Below, in pieces: positions 38,201-51,253 of a stretch of DNA of 64,000 nucleotides (its first letter is position 1; the number at the start of each line of letters is the position of its first letter). Location of the stretch: assembly GCA_003864495.1 (NCBI GenBank), contig ML133443.1:1-64000 (forward strand), in the 5' to 3' direction. Position numbers and translations under genes: made by a program. Below the pieces are notes generated by a model that was not told the DNA's origin, did not search any database, and was given only the letters and a program-made list of their open reading frames with translations. The stretch is from Nemopilema nomurai. Taxonomy: Eukaryota > Cnidaria > Scyphozoa > Rhizostomeae > Rhizostomatidae.

Positions 38201-41200
38201 TGCCTAGGCCATTTGTTCTTACTTTTATAAATGCTGGTTTCGATGTCAGGTAGATTTAGTTTTGATGACGTCAAGGGTTAACGTAATTGCCATTGTCCTA
38301 ACACCTCTAGAAAATTACGAAAACCTAGCTAGCTTAGATGAAAGTATACCGGCCACACATACAAGTACACCGTGAGATTTTTTTTATTTTGCGACCCCCG
38401 TTCTATTTCCGTCTCTCCTTGGTAGCTGCAACCCCCTTGCTCCCTAAAACAATGTTGCATCTTTAGAGGAAGACCATAGGTACATGGGAATATTTCACTT
38501 TTGTTTTTAGGATTATTTTTGCGCTACACAACATTGTTTGCGGGGCGAGGGGATTTGGCAATTTGCGTGATGCGTAAATTAGGGCAAGTGTTCCAAGACT
38601 TTTGGCAGAGATTGTAGCTAGCTTAGATGAAAGTATACCGGCCACACTTATGGTGACCAACAAAGCCTCTTTTTGTATTCGAAGAAAGATGTTGTAAGTG
38701 GTTTTAACGCAAAGTGATGCTCCTCGTTGGCACCTGATAAGACTCAAGACAATAAAGCAAACCCCCGAGAAACTAGAGGTGTCCTACTCTGAGTACCAGA
38801 TTAACTCTATATAAAATAAAATAGAGACTTTACATATAGCGATTTTACACATAGTTAGTCTGGTGCCTAGGGTAGAGGTGCCCCAAATGAAGTGAAGAGA
38901 AAACCTTTTGTCAATGGCATCTTGAGCTCAGATCAAGTAGTTTTACAGTGGGTTCATGTCAAACAGCAATGGAGTAATTTTGAAATCGGTTGCGTCCCTC
39001 TTTAAATTACTATGGCAGAATTCCATTCGACCACCATTTAAATTAAATGACCTCACCCTTCATTGTTCTTGATTACTGTTTTTCAACCTGTGCAAACATG
39101 TCATTTACCATTAACAAGCGGAAATTAAATCATTTTTTGAATCATCTTAGCTCAAGTCTGTTTCCTTTAATAGAATAGTGTAATGACCATAAATGAATCT
39201 TTTGCTCATGCAACAATACAATTAATTAAGATTCTTTAGAAAGAAAAGCTCTTAAACCCACAGAACATATTTTATAGAAACTTTAGGATTGAATTTAATC
39301 CTTCCTCTGGCCAAGTTTTCTTTATGCTGATGCCCTCGATTTGTCTGTTGATTATATTCATAATAATAGCTTTTTCAAGCTTAGAAATAATTTTTGATTG
39401 GTTGAAAGAAATCTCCCCCGGATCCAGGTTACGTCTAATAATCCATTGGTTTTAGTGTTTGGTTTTGGCTGTTAGCCCTCAAACCCCTATTCAATTTTTG
39501 GGGACCTACCCTGAATTTAATTAAGCCGTCCTAATTTTGTATGGCTTTTTACTGTTTCTAGCCTTCATAGCCTGGAGCATGATCGTAGTGGGCACAAAAC
39601 ACATGATATTCAAAATTTCTCTGTGGGAGATATCTTTTCAGAAGGTATTTGAAGATATCATCCCCACAAAACAGTAAGATATCCTCTCCTAAGTCAGTTT
39701 GTCCAGCCAGTATACTTCAGGCACCTTCAGCCCTTTGAATATCATTCTTTTACGCAATTTAAACTCTTTTCCCTCACCCATTCATCATTTCATGGGTTCT
39801 GTCGCCAATTCTTATTTTAACTTGAAACATTTCCTTCACTCAGGCGAAGAAGAGTTTGAAAGCGTTTCACAAGTCGGAGTAAGTTTTCTTCAATGTTGTT
39901 AGCGTCATTGTGCTGAGCTTAATTCTTGTCAATTCAATATTTATAAATGCTTTAAGACGTGAGCTACTTCGATGTTACGTATCTAAAGCATGAATGTTTC
40001 ATTTAGGTAAACTTTCGTATTTATTTTGTAGAGGTGTTTTCCTGATGAAATGCTATGACTATTTTTCTTTCCTTTGCCAAATGAAAGACGGTTAGAGTGC
40101 TGTTAGTTGGATAAAATCAGCTTTCTGCATCCATCTATTGTCTGTCTATCTATACTATCTATCTGGATATATATCTATTAATGAACATTAACTGCAATAG
40201 GTATTTGGCGAAGGTAGATAATATATAACTTAAATTCGTAAAGCTAACAGAGTTGCCTCCTAGGTCTTTAAAGCTAACAGAGTTGCCTCCTAGGTCTTTA
40301 AAGCTAGCAGAGTTGCCTCCTAGGTCTTTAAAGCTAGCAGAGTTGCCTCCTAGGTCTTTAAAGCTAGCAGAGTTGCCTCCTAGGTCTTTAAAGCTAACAG
40401 AGTTGCCTCCTAGGTCTTTAAAGCTAACAGAGTTGCCTCCTAGGTCTTTAAAGCTAGCAGAGTTGCCTCCTAGGTCTTTAAAGCTAGCAGAGTTGCCTCC
40501 TAGGTCTTTAAAGCTAACAGAGTTGCCTCCTAGGTCTTTAAAGCTAACAGAGTTGCCTCCTAGGTCTTTAAAGCTAGCAGAGTTGCCTCCTAGGTCTTTA
40601 AAGCTAGCAGAGTTGCCTCCTAGGTCTTTAAAGCTAGCAGAGTTGCCTCCTAGGTCTTTAAAGCTAGCAGAGTTGCCTCCTAGGTCTTTAAAGCTAGCAG
40701 AGTTGCCTCCTAGGTCTTTAAAGCTAGCAGAGTTGCCTCCTAGGTCTTTAAAGCTAGCAGAGTTGCCTCCTAGGTCTTTAAAGCTAGCAGAGTTGCCTCC
40801 TAGGTCTTTAAAGCTAGCAGAGTTGCCTCCTAGGTCTTTAAAGCTAGCAGAGTTGCCTCCTAGGTCTTTAAACTTAGCAAAGTAGCCTATAGCATCATGG
40901 AAAATCGTAAGAGTGGCTGTAGCTCAATCTAAGACCTGGCTGAACCTATTTGCTCAGCAAACTTCAAAGAGAGCAACCAAAATCATTTTAGAAGCTGTTT
41001 TGAACAGTACAGATGTCTTCACGGTCTCAATGCCCCCGCCTATCTTTCAGGACTCAAGTGCACAGAAGTGGCCAGTATTGAAGCCAGAAGATGGTTAGTA
41101 TAAATAGCCTTTGTTACACCTTTTTTCCTACCGTTAAGGATGATCTATCAGTTTATAACTGGGGTGTATTCCAGTGGTGTGTTCCGGGGGCAAGAGCTTT

Positions 41201-42244
41201 CGCCATCTTGTCTTATGCTAGCAATGACAGCAGGGGCTGTATCTGTCATTATAAATGGAAGCACGCTTTTGTGCCATTTTGACACATTCATCCCGACCAC
41301 ACCTTTCGCAAGCAAGCCTACCAGTATAAGACCTCGTGACCCGAAGGCACGTTTCTTCGTGCAGAGAGGCAGTCTCCTGAAAGCAAGAGTTTTGATTCAA
41401 GTGGGCGCTGCTTCGATGATAATGAAGTCTTGATTTCAATGCAGCATAATTACCATAACATAACTTAATTGATAATTGTGGCGGTCATCGAGAAATGTAA
41501 AACTATGAAGCTCGTTAAAAAAAGATTTCTGATGAAATAATTGTGGTAAACACGTTTTATGCCCCAGACACTAAGTTATTAAATGGCATTTCAAACTTTC
41601 GGTCTCCATTTATATTGATTCATCGTAACATCTAATCTTTCATTTTTCTGAACTCGTCAACTTTTGCGCAGTTAGTCCGCTTCTTGTCTCCCCTGTTTTT
41701 ACATCTCTTTTTCAAGAGAGAATCAAACAAACCCGATTAGTTATCTTTTCTCAGCCTTATCAGCCGATTAGTTATCTTTTCGCATACATTTCGGGGCTTT
41801 GCCCTAGGTATTTTGTGCCTTCCCCTGACATTCCTCTAAAGGTCAACGCTACTGCTTTCACTAATTGGTTAGCCATTCTACACCTCTGAAATGACCCTTG
41901 CAGTATTATTATTCTGAACTTATGTATTGAATAGCTTTTCATAACAATCAATATCTTGAAAAGTAAATAATGTTGCATTTTTGTTTCTAGAGCCAAAGGG
42001 TGTATCAAGCAGGATCTTTGGGTAAGTTACTTGATATCTGTGAAGCACTGTAAAAAAAGTCTCAAAAGTAGTTGGTCGACCCACCCGTTCACTTTCTCCG
42101 ACACCATTTTGTCCTTTTGACACCACGCGAACCTAAAAGTCTTAAACCCTCGTGTTGGTTCACAGCAAGAGGCTACCAAATGTTGTTTTCGTCCAAGGTT
42201 TGTATGAATTTATGAATCTGAAACGAAGTGAAGTTCTAGTTTGA
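28677..42244 (+). CDS. C8orf34: C8orf34-like protein with N-terminal RIIa-type docking motif
   Basis: Exons: 28677-28736, 29148-29255, 29733-29838, 30262-30447, 32506-32655, 33093-33130, 33290-33402, 34141-34213, 34703-34787, 35448-35512, 35797-35858, 37513-37559, 37878-37931, 39844-39878, 41051-41093, 41991-42021 and 42166-42244. Phases agree at every junction. All donors are GT except 33403, which is GC. ATG 28677 begins MAAQIAQNYLELHKIGPLFE, continuing into NLMATLIKDMPNEPVPYLI, a dimerisation/docking fold of the PKA regulatory-subunit type. Later blocks match remembered human C8orf34 in order: YQKPW with a basic run, KDFDTL, SWAAGEENLPP, an acidic SDDEDDSADEAVEVL stretch, KICARCAK, EEEFESVS and KWPVLKPED. 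The predicted length is about 444 residues. Function is unknown; the docking motif suggests binding to amphipathic helices such as AKAPs or axonemal radial-spoke proteins (inference). The end is uncertain: exon 17 either reads to TGA at 42242-42244 or splices at 42197. Confidence 0.82.
38326..38647. repeat. 33-bp direct repeats, 289 bp apart
   Basis: TAGCTAGCTTAGATGAAAGT followed by ATACCGGCCACAC occurs identically at 38326-38358 and 38615-38647, inside an intron of the C8orf34-like gene. The text just before the second copy (TGTTCCAAGACTTTTGGCAG) resembles 35099-35120, so these are pieces of a dispersed repeat. Confidence 0.75.
40231..40875. repeat. 30-bp minisatellite, about 21 copies
   Basis: Twenty-one near-identical 30-bp units, each containing GAGTTGCCTCCTAGGTCTTT, followed by one decayed copy. 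Two variants differ at one base (AAGCTAACAG or AAGCTAGCAG) in the order A,A,G,G,G,A,A,G,G,A,A,G and then nine more G. The array lies in the C8orf34-like intron between 39878 and 41051. Because the unit is ten codons long, one plus frame is open throughout as (KLAELPPRSL)n, and one minus frame is open too. It is almost certainly not an exon: it has no splice sites and no similarity to the flanking protein. Confidence 0.95.
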
Positions 42245-45200
42245 TGCGACTGTGTTTGTTTATGTCGTTAGCTTTCTTGCAAAGTTTCGTGGAGTTGTGA
42301 CATCACACAACCAAGCAGTTTATATATAACATGTTCGATTTGCGTTCCCAAAAACACACACTCCAAATACATTCCTTTGATCGTTTGACTAAAGCACATG
42401 GTTCTTAAGGTTGGGTTACCAATTTGAATTGAACGGAATCATTAACATGTCAACTCACTATTCAAGTTGCCAAAATTTATCCAACGTTTATGATTTCTGC
42501 AGAGATGCCATGTCTTTTTATTCATTGTGGCATGGAGAAGAACGAATAGGGACCTGCAAGGCACAAGGATGTTTTTGGCTAATGTCCGTGATAATCTCTA
42601 ACGATACAGGGTTGCTTAATAAATCCAGAATTTTTGTGGCCCGCAAGTTGCCAAAGTGTAATGAAACTACCCAACAAGAATTTATAGTTTCTACCTAGTC
42701 ATCTAGTAATACGCGTGGAAAGTTCAAATTGAGACATAAAGGAATTAGGCGTACGTTGATTCAATTTAAGGATTGGTCATTCATGACTGAAGTATGTCTA
42801 TCCATTCATAAGTTGTTTAAAAGAAAGAAAATTGTCAAAACCGAAACTTTGTCACAAGTGTTGTGGGTTTGAAAACGCTAGAGAAAGGTGATAAACTGGG
42901 ATGTGAGAAGCAACTGTGCAATTTGTCGTTGATACTACTTATGCAAAGGCTTTTGTCTTGAAATCCGTAAAGGTTAGTCCGACTTTGTGAGAGTCGGGGC
43001 TATATCGGGTACGATGTGAGTACGATATGACCCAACTGTAGTCTGATTGTCTTCTCGTTGCACCGTCAATTAGCGTTGAAACAGTTCAAGCATCTACAAA
43101 ACATGCATATTAACTGCATTAAAGGAGCAGAAAGACCACTGACCTAATCCTGCACTTCTGGCCGACCTATCACTCTGTCCTTCCCGTTCCAAGGAAAGGT
43201 TCAGATAAGTGACCAGAGGCTTGCTATGACTCGAAGACCAACCTGGCATTGATTCTTAAACAGGTCGATGAAAAGGATGTTTATTTCGAAGTCCAGACAT
43301 CAGGAGTGAACTTGTGCCCCAGTGGATTACGAGAGGGTGCATTTTGCATGAACACCGAGTTTTAATTTCGTTTTCAGGATCAAGGAAAAATCCGAAAATT
43401 GCTCAGTTATTTGTCGAGCCATTTTAATCAGATGAAATTGATCGTGAAACTACAGAGCAAACGATTGTTGTGTTCAAAACACCCTTTTGCTTTTAATGCC
43501 TTGTTTTCCCTTTCGATACTTCTCTTATGATCTTTCGATAACCTGCCTTGGAACCTTCCACATTTACTTTACATTTATATTTATATTTTTCCTCCTTTTT
43601 ATCCATTGCCAATTTGATGGTTTTTCACCCATTGATTTTCTTGTACATCCAGTCGGTTTACGTGTTGTTTGGTTCGCTACAGAAGTAAACCACATAAAAC
43701 CCTGTGTCGTCGTCCTCTCTCGAAGTAAACCACATCGAAGTCCTCTCACGTTAACTACGCAAACCAGCTAAAAGCAAATGATATAATGGAGAGGTTATCA
43801 TGCCACCTTATTGAAATTAAATGGCCTTTTCTGTATCACACATGGTGCCCTGGTCTACCTTAACAGAAGTCTAACGAAGGCATTGACCATCGTTTTTTTA
43901 CATCGAACTTTATCCTGAACAAAGAGTTCTATTCGATTCCTTTATAAACATCTAATGTAATCTTTTGAATATACAGTCCATTGTGACATAAGTTACGGAA
44001 GCTGCAATGTATCTATATGTCATGGACTCCAGGGATATGACTGACCAAGAACTTAGATCAAGAGTATAGATCAGAAAATTCTTCACCAGACTTGACTTCA
44101 GTTGTTTAATAACTTTTGAAACTGAGCTATAAGATAATAGACCCTTGCGAAGGATGTTTCTACTTTATAAGTGGCTATTTTACAGATTTGGATTTGGCTA
44201 TTTTACAGATTTGGCTATTTTACATATAAGTACAGATTTGGCTATTTTAAAGAAACGGCCTTTCAAACGGCGTTTTCCAAGACATTTCTTCCTATAGTCT
44301 CTGTCCTCTGATTGGATTTTGCTCTTAGGCAGAGTGGGTATTGCCTCTCCACGAGCCAGCTGCTTGATCTGCTTTTGAAACCTGCTTTTACTAGATCCGT
44401 TTTGGCTCAGGCGAGTCCACCAAATTGTTGCATGCCCTTGAAATTTGGTCACCAGGCTATTACAGTCCAATGATCGCTCGGTCTGTGAAGGTGTTTTCAA
44501 GGGTATCTCAGCAATCTTTCAAGTTAATCCTTTTTTGCATGTGAACATTGGGAGTAAATCCTCGGGATAAGATATAATGTGTTTTAGACCACACTGTTGA
44601 AATTATGATTGAGCAGTCCTTTTTCAGTATCAGAACGTCTGCTCTTAAATCAAACCTTTCGCGTGGAAATGACTCGTACCTGATTTTCAAGCGATCATTT
44701 TTATCCAAATGTTATGGCTTGAATTAGAATATAACAGAATAACACCCCTAAACGACTTTGCACTTTCTCTATGTTCTAAGACGTGGTTATCTCAGCGTTT
44801 TAAAGCTAACATGTTCATACTTATGATAATCTTTCATTTAAGAAATAAGGTAGACCCAGAGTCAGATAGGGACTCTATGCTGTGTCGTTAAGACCACGAT
44901 CCTTTCCCGTTAAGCTTCTTTTATCATGTCGCAAGCTTAACACTTGTTCATCAGTCTTGGAACGTGAGTTCGAGCATGTCTCTCAAACCTCCCATCCCAC
45001 TGGCATTTCGCATGACTTATTTCAAGATTGGTTGACTAGGGGAGGAGGAACTGTGAAGCGATAGGCAGTACAGGTTCATAAAATTACAAATATGAAATAT
45101 TAAATGTTTAATATGAAATAACAGTAGCCTTCAAGCAAAAATGACAAGAAGGTACTTGCACAAACTTGTTAGTCTTCATTTTTCTGACATGTGACATTTT

Positions 45201-48200
45201 TGTGGTCTCAAACACAAAGATAATAAATGCCAACATTAGATATATCAAAGTTTCAGTTAATGGTAATCTCAACTTTACGATAATATTGAAATATAAATTT
45301 CCATAACAAGCACTGGTAAACTATATGCAGTTAAAAAGACAATAACGTTTTAGTTATTACTAAAGAAAAGCAATCAGCAAAGAACAGGAAAGCAATTTCG
45401 TTCGCCAAGTCTAGGTACTTATACTTTTAGCCCAATGAAATCTGCATACATAGTATGATTTAAAGCAACTGTAAGTAACGAAGCTCTACCAGAAGCCTAG
45501 TAATGACAGTCAAAGAAGGTACAGTGGGCCCTGGACTACGTTGGGGTTACCTTACAATTACCATCTATGGACCTGCCATAGATGAGATCTATAACGTAGT
45601 CAGCTTTTTGCAATTATCACACACTACAGCGATTTACTAGCAACTTGAACTAATAGACGTTTGACTACCGAAACACTGTCCTATAAGTTTTTCTACGCTT
45701 ATTAGCAGGTCTATTGTTTGGTGCAACTATAAGTTTCTTTTCCGCTGCATAACATTTCCTCGTCATTGTGGGACTTTTTAAAAAGTTGGCGGGCGTGATA
45801 CAGCGAGGAGGCATGCAAATGTTTGACATTAATCCAGGTCAGAGACCAATGTCTAATTTTTAACCTCTTTTCTACAATGCCCTAGTCAGTAAGCATTCAG
45901 AAGACAGTGCACTGTAGAAAGGCTACCCGCGGTGAAGCAATGATCTTTGGTTAACCTATTACTATAAGTAATAATAGCAATATCATTGCTTAAGTAGCAA
46001 CATTAATGGCACCATGAAAAGGACAGTGAAAGTGAAAGATATTGTGGCAAGAAGGTTAGAGATCCTTGTGGCAAGAATACTAACAATAGTATTAATAATA
46101 GCAATATTAAAACGAGATATATGGCACAGTTGATTTACTTGAAGACCAGTTATGAATATAGGGTGATACATGTGTAGGATCTTTGCTTGTTAAAGATATA
46201 ATCAATAAACAAAGAATATCTATTATTCATTATTGTGAAGGACTATACAATGGCAATGTATCGTGCATCAATGATACCAGATCCCAATTTCCCTGAAACC
46301 TAAGAATGATCAATGAATTGTTATGCAGCTGAGTACCACTCAACTAGTGTAAAATTTCAAAGTCTTGCTATGTGTAGCCTTGTGTATTGTAGTCAATGTG
46401 TATGATTGGGGGAGAGGGGGGTAGGGGGCAAACCAGCCCCTGTAGTGTATACCTCATGTTATGTTCGCACCATCACAATGATAGAGAATCACAAGGGTTT
46501 TGATATCTTTATTGCCAGTTGCTAACTGGATGATTTAGTGCTTTGACTTTTGCTACTTCGCGATTTTTCAAGTGCTCTTTCATATTTTCTTACAACAAAT
46601 TTCTTACATAAAATATGAGAGTATTTGACCCAGACTGCTAGAGGTACAAATTTAGAGCGGCGTCTTCATCCAAACCCAATGATATCGAAGATTGCTCAGG
46701 ATTTACAGCTTATCCCAATATTGGCCGAGTAATGAATACGTTACCCGATTGGTGAATGATAGTTATTGGCGTATGAATTTCAATCAGCCGTTTCAGCTGT
46801 ATCATTTTCAGCAGTCTGTTAACACTCACCCTAGGTCGATGAATCGTGTTTTTCAGTCTTGTTAACTCAAGGGTTACACTTTAAATCGTAAGTCTTCACT
46901 ATCAGTCTTCACGCCAGGAATTGATACTCTCAGATTAATAAGGAAAAATTATCCTGAATCGCAGTTATTGGGTCTTCAGTTAATTGAATATTATTATTCA
47001 TTGATGCCAGCATGTCGAAGGGTCACTCGGTCAACGTGTCTTTCTTTATTCCTATGTATGTCATGACCTTTGTGGCCTTTCTGACCTTAGCAACCTTTGT
47101 AAAGTATGACCTTGTAAGGATTTAAATAGTTGTCATGCAAACAGACGCATTTTCAAATATAGAGAGCCATATTTGCTTTTTATGCAGATGAAATAGTTGC
47201 TTTAAAATGCATATCTTTTCAAAGGAGCAACCTATTTACCTTAAGCAGTTAGGAAAGGTTCTTTAGTGAGAAGCAGTGAGAAAGGACATTCCTGATACTC
47301 AAATGCCCTTCTCTATTCTTATTATCTTTGTCCTTGTAAGAGCCTTAGTCACCATTGAAAAACTGGAGAATTATTTTATCTATGAAGGACGTCACCAGAG
47401 GATAACTCATCTCATGTCAATGTCCTACCATGCACGGTGAATCCTTTTTGCTGTTAGGCTCGAAGTCCCCTGACTTCAAGTCATTTGCACCCTCCATTAA
47501 CCGCCTCAATTATTTCTGCTCTCCCTGCTCTCCTTCGATTAACCAACAGAAATTTTTTATTTCATTTTTCATCTTCTGCTTCGTTTGTAGTGCATTTTCC
47601 TTTGATATAATTGAATCATTTTCTCCTCAGTCAAAATTACTCCGTAACTCGTACTTCCGTTCTTTCAGAATTCTTCAGCATTTTTTTTCCGAGGCCAGTT
47701 AATTTTGCAGGCAATTAGAGCGACTTCGGTATATTTAAAGTTTCCCCACAATTTCATACTTATTCTACTTCACAAGCCTAATCGAACCTAGAATGCTGTA
47801 ATTGCGAATATCCCTGGATTACTGTTGCTAGACATCAATAATTTTGCGTTCTATCTTTAGACATCCACCAACAATACAATTCTTCACTTTTTTGCTATCC
47901 TACCCCTAATCCTATCTCTTATCTTATTATTGCATTTGCATATACCTTGATAAACTAACATTTCAAAGACACGAAGCCACAATTGCTTCACGTTATGATT
48001 AGATATTCGTGTGTTTACCTCTTCTGAATGCCTCCTATGTATCTTGCAATGCCTGTATGGTGTATGGAAAACCCAACTGCCATGGGTATCAGACGCCCTA
48101 TCTTGCACCATTGTCGTTTGTAATCCCTTTATTCTGTAATTGTGTAATTACCTATTTAAGAGGATCAAGTTCTGATAAAGAAATACTTGCAAAGAGTTTT

Positions 48201-50690
48201 AAAGTCAATCTTGTTGCAAATTATGCGGCTTTCCAATGGCCGAGACAGGCCGCTGAATTGAATTCGATGTCAGTTTAACCCCTTTGGCGTCTACCAGGGA
48301 GGCTTATCCAACTTCAGCCACTTTCCACGTCTCTTTTTGGCTTCCCTTTAAAACCGAGTCTCTGGTTGTCTGCAGATTTCTCCAAGCCTCTTTATTTCCT
48401 CATTTTCATCACAGATAGCGTTCAAAATCTGTCACATCTGTCAATTATTAGTGCGATCCACTTAGTCCATGTCTGATTCGGATTTACGGTTGTTGTCTTG
48501 TCTTTGCGACGGCATAAATTTAGAGCCAAGCACCGTCTTCTGTTTTCTATGGTTTTTCCCGTCTGTTAAAGATTAAATAGCGGCACGCCCTTGCCCTATG
48601 AATACGTAGCCTGTAGCTGCGTGGGGATTCGCCTAAGCGTTGTTGGTGGCAGCCAAAATGGCGACAACGCCTCAGTACTAGTGACCCTTCAAGAGATCAC
48701 ACATTTTTTACTAGCACGTGACAATCCAATTCAAGTTTCCGTTACTCTTCTCTTTAGAAAACCTTCTTCAAAAAGAACAGACGAACAATCTCATAATAAG
48801 GGTATTTAGATTTAATTTTGGCAAATGATATTTCGACAAGTACCTTTCGTAGGGCCTTCACATATTTCACTGTAAACAACTGCTATTGCACCAAATCGCC
48901 AGTGGCCCACGATTAATAGGCTTCACCAGGCCCAGTCTCCTTAAAATCCTAAAATGGCTATAATTCGTGGTAAAAATGGGTGTGTACACGAGGAATGGAA
49001 TCTGTACCATTCAGGATGTTTCCGCCTAATTAAATTGCTGTGCGGCCATCGTAAAGTCCCCAACGACGCTTTTGAATATCATAACTAACAATGTATCTAG
49101 ATCAATACGCATGTTTTACGTCTACGGTTGCTATATTTAGTCACATCTATCGAGTTGGGTTGGGCAGCGTTTCAGTGTAATGGGATCCTTGTATGTATCG
49201 AAGTTCGCATATTATGCGCAAGTGACTAGCCAGATTTGATGCGATATGATGGCTTTCATCCATGATACGCCGTTGAAAGAGCGCAAAATTTTCTTATGCC
49301 TAGGAATGCCTGTCTAAAGGATGAGGAGGGGGTCAAACGTGAGATATGTGCAACAAGTACGCTCATCAAATTGCACCCTCGGTTGAGTCCACCTTGCCAA
49401 ACCCTAGGGCCAATTCGCCTTGTTTGCCACGTACTTAGACCTTTAAACAAGACTAATACGTTATGTGCCATTGAGGTGTTTGAAACAGAGGAAGGGTAGC
49501 GTTGTGCGCTATTAGAAGGCACACCACCCCAAATTCTGACGAGTGAGGGGATACGTGCCCCCTATGTCCCCGGTTCCTACGTTTGTGTGTGGACAGGGGC
49601 ACGTTGTTCTGCACACCCACACACTTCCTATCGTAACATCACCTCAAACCACGAGTCATCTAATATTTGTATTAGAGAAAGATATTCTCTTAGACTGAAT
49701 TTGTTTAATATGTATGCCTTAGTTCAAAATGTGTCATGAAGTATCCCGCCCTGAAAGCTCTAATATGTATCTACACCAAATATATATAAGGATTATTGTT
49801 CTGTACAGAACCCTGCAATGGACAAATGTTTGTCTATTGTGAAAAGTGAAAATTGCAGGGGGTTGTAGCAGGCTGCATGGGCATTGAGTGATATTATCTT
49901 TCATTCAGTATGCCGCGGTTTTGCTGTGGTATTATTGCCATAAATTATACCGTAGAATGCCCTCCAGATGAAAAGCAGTTCTTAGATGCAGCCGGGACAT
50001 TTTTCACTTGGACTGTTAGCCACGAATTCTGACTGTTTGCCCTTGTATAAACATAGATTGACGCTGGATCATATATAATATTAATTTGGTTTTTGTTGAT
50101 CTTTGGTCAGATAAATCAGATTCATGGCCTTCTGCAAGGGGATCAGTTTGGTTTGTTTGTGGATCATATAAGTGATCCCTCCGTTTTCAGAATTAGTGGT
50201 TTGTGCCCGAGTTTTTATTGGAAGACAAGGCTGGAACCTGAAGATACTGGTGGTTCACAGTATGCTTACGTCACTTTAAAATGAATCAATCTTTCTTTCT
50301 GTGTAGTGAGAAACGATGCAGGATCAAACGGGATCTGTAGGCGAGTGTTGTCTTGGGAAGGAATACATTAGTTAGTTAATATTTGGCCTTTGGAGGTGGG
50401 CATGTTCACACATGTGGCGTGGGTGACAATGGCTCAAACAAATGTTCCTTGAGAGAAATAAATCAAATTCGATATTCAGACAACGGATCATTACAGCAAC
50501 ATCGTTATTTTGATTGCAGCTCGCTGAAATTCATTTCGCCAAGCCAAGCTTTTGTAACCACATTTGCGATGGTATCACAGCCACATATAGCTTTAGTTGA
50601 TAAACCAGCTGTTTTTTGGGTTATGCTAACGGTCGGTTAATAAGCAAAGATCCCCAAGTCTGATAAGGAACTCTGTTGCGAAGTCGACAG
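42245..50690. other. Gene-poor interval
   Basis: No ORF has recognisable protein sequence and I could build no phase-consistent exon chain. It contains short tandem repeats at 44171-44250, a small hairpin at 49811-49860 and a GC-richer stretch at 49290-49640 that looks like a decayed dispersed repeat. If the C8orf34-like gene continues past 42197, a further exon could lie here, but I did not find one. Confidence 0.5.
44171..44250. repeat. Short tandem repeat of TTGGCTATTTTACAGAT
   Basis: GGCTATTTTACAGATTTG-type units recur three to four times, with irregular spacers, in about 80 bp. Purely AT-rich; no coding potential. Confidence 0.8.
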
Positions 50691-51253
50691 TGCTGTAGCC
50701 TCACTTGCATCGGACCATTGGGTTGCGACGCGACGGAGGCTGGGGGCTAGTTTATGTTTGTTTGCATTCACAAAGCCGCTGAAACAGGTTGGTGGACGAG
50801 CGACGACGAAGAGGCTCGTGCGCAGTTACATACACAAACGGTGAGAAACTCGGCTCGCACGTCGCAGCCAGTTTCATTGCAAGCTACGAGCGCACGGCTT
50901 ATGGTAAGCGACGTTTCAACGCGAACGGAGAGACGACTTCAACAGTCTATTCAAAGCGGTGGTTTGAGAAATCAAACGGGATTATTTTATCGAGTTTGTT
51001 CAGACTCCGAGGTCATGGCTGAACGGTATTTGAACGCGTCGTCTGTCTATTTAACCTGCTTGTAACGTGCAATCTGTACAGTGAGAAGCTTTTTGTAAGC
51101 AAGGAGAACGTGCTTTTCAACATTTCCCAGCAAATATGATAATTGCAGTGAGGTCTCGAGTCGGGTGAAAGTACAGCAGGACTTGTCTCTTTGTCAATTG
51201 GAGTTGACTGTAGCAGCTACTTTCAGGTTTGGAAGAATACAAGGCTGTCAGCG
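50691..51253 (+). promoter_or_regulatory. Four-jointed 5' region with long upstream ORFs
   Basis: The stretch is richer in GC and CpG than its surroundings, as expected near a promoter or 5' UTR. Two overlapping ORFs start here (ATG 50754, 103 codons, and one at 50789, 77 codons). Both end before the FJX1 start and neither resembles a known protein. They may be upstream ORFs in the leader, or a chance effect of the higher GC content. Confidence 0.4.

Noticed and set aside
37993..38274. Minus ORF of 93 codons
   Set aside because: No recognisable domain; it lies in an intron and looks like dispersed repeat sequence.
40253..40885. 210-codon repetitive protein (PPRSLKLAEL)n
   Set aside because: It is the open frame of a 30-bp minisatellite inside an intron. 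Its start is inside the repeat, and no splice sites or conserved sequence support it.
42166..42197. Adenylate kinase domain start
   Set aside because: Only the strand before a possible P-loop is suggested; no GxPGxGKG exon was found, so no kinase feature is annotated.
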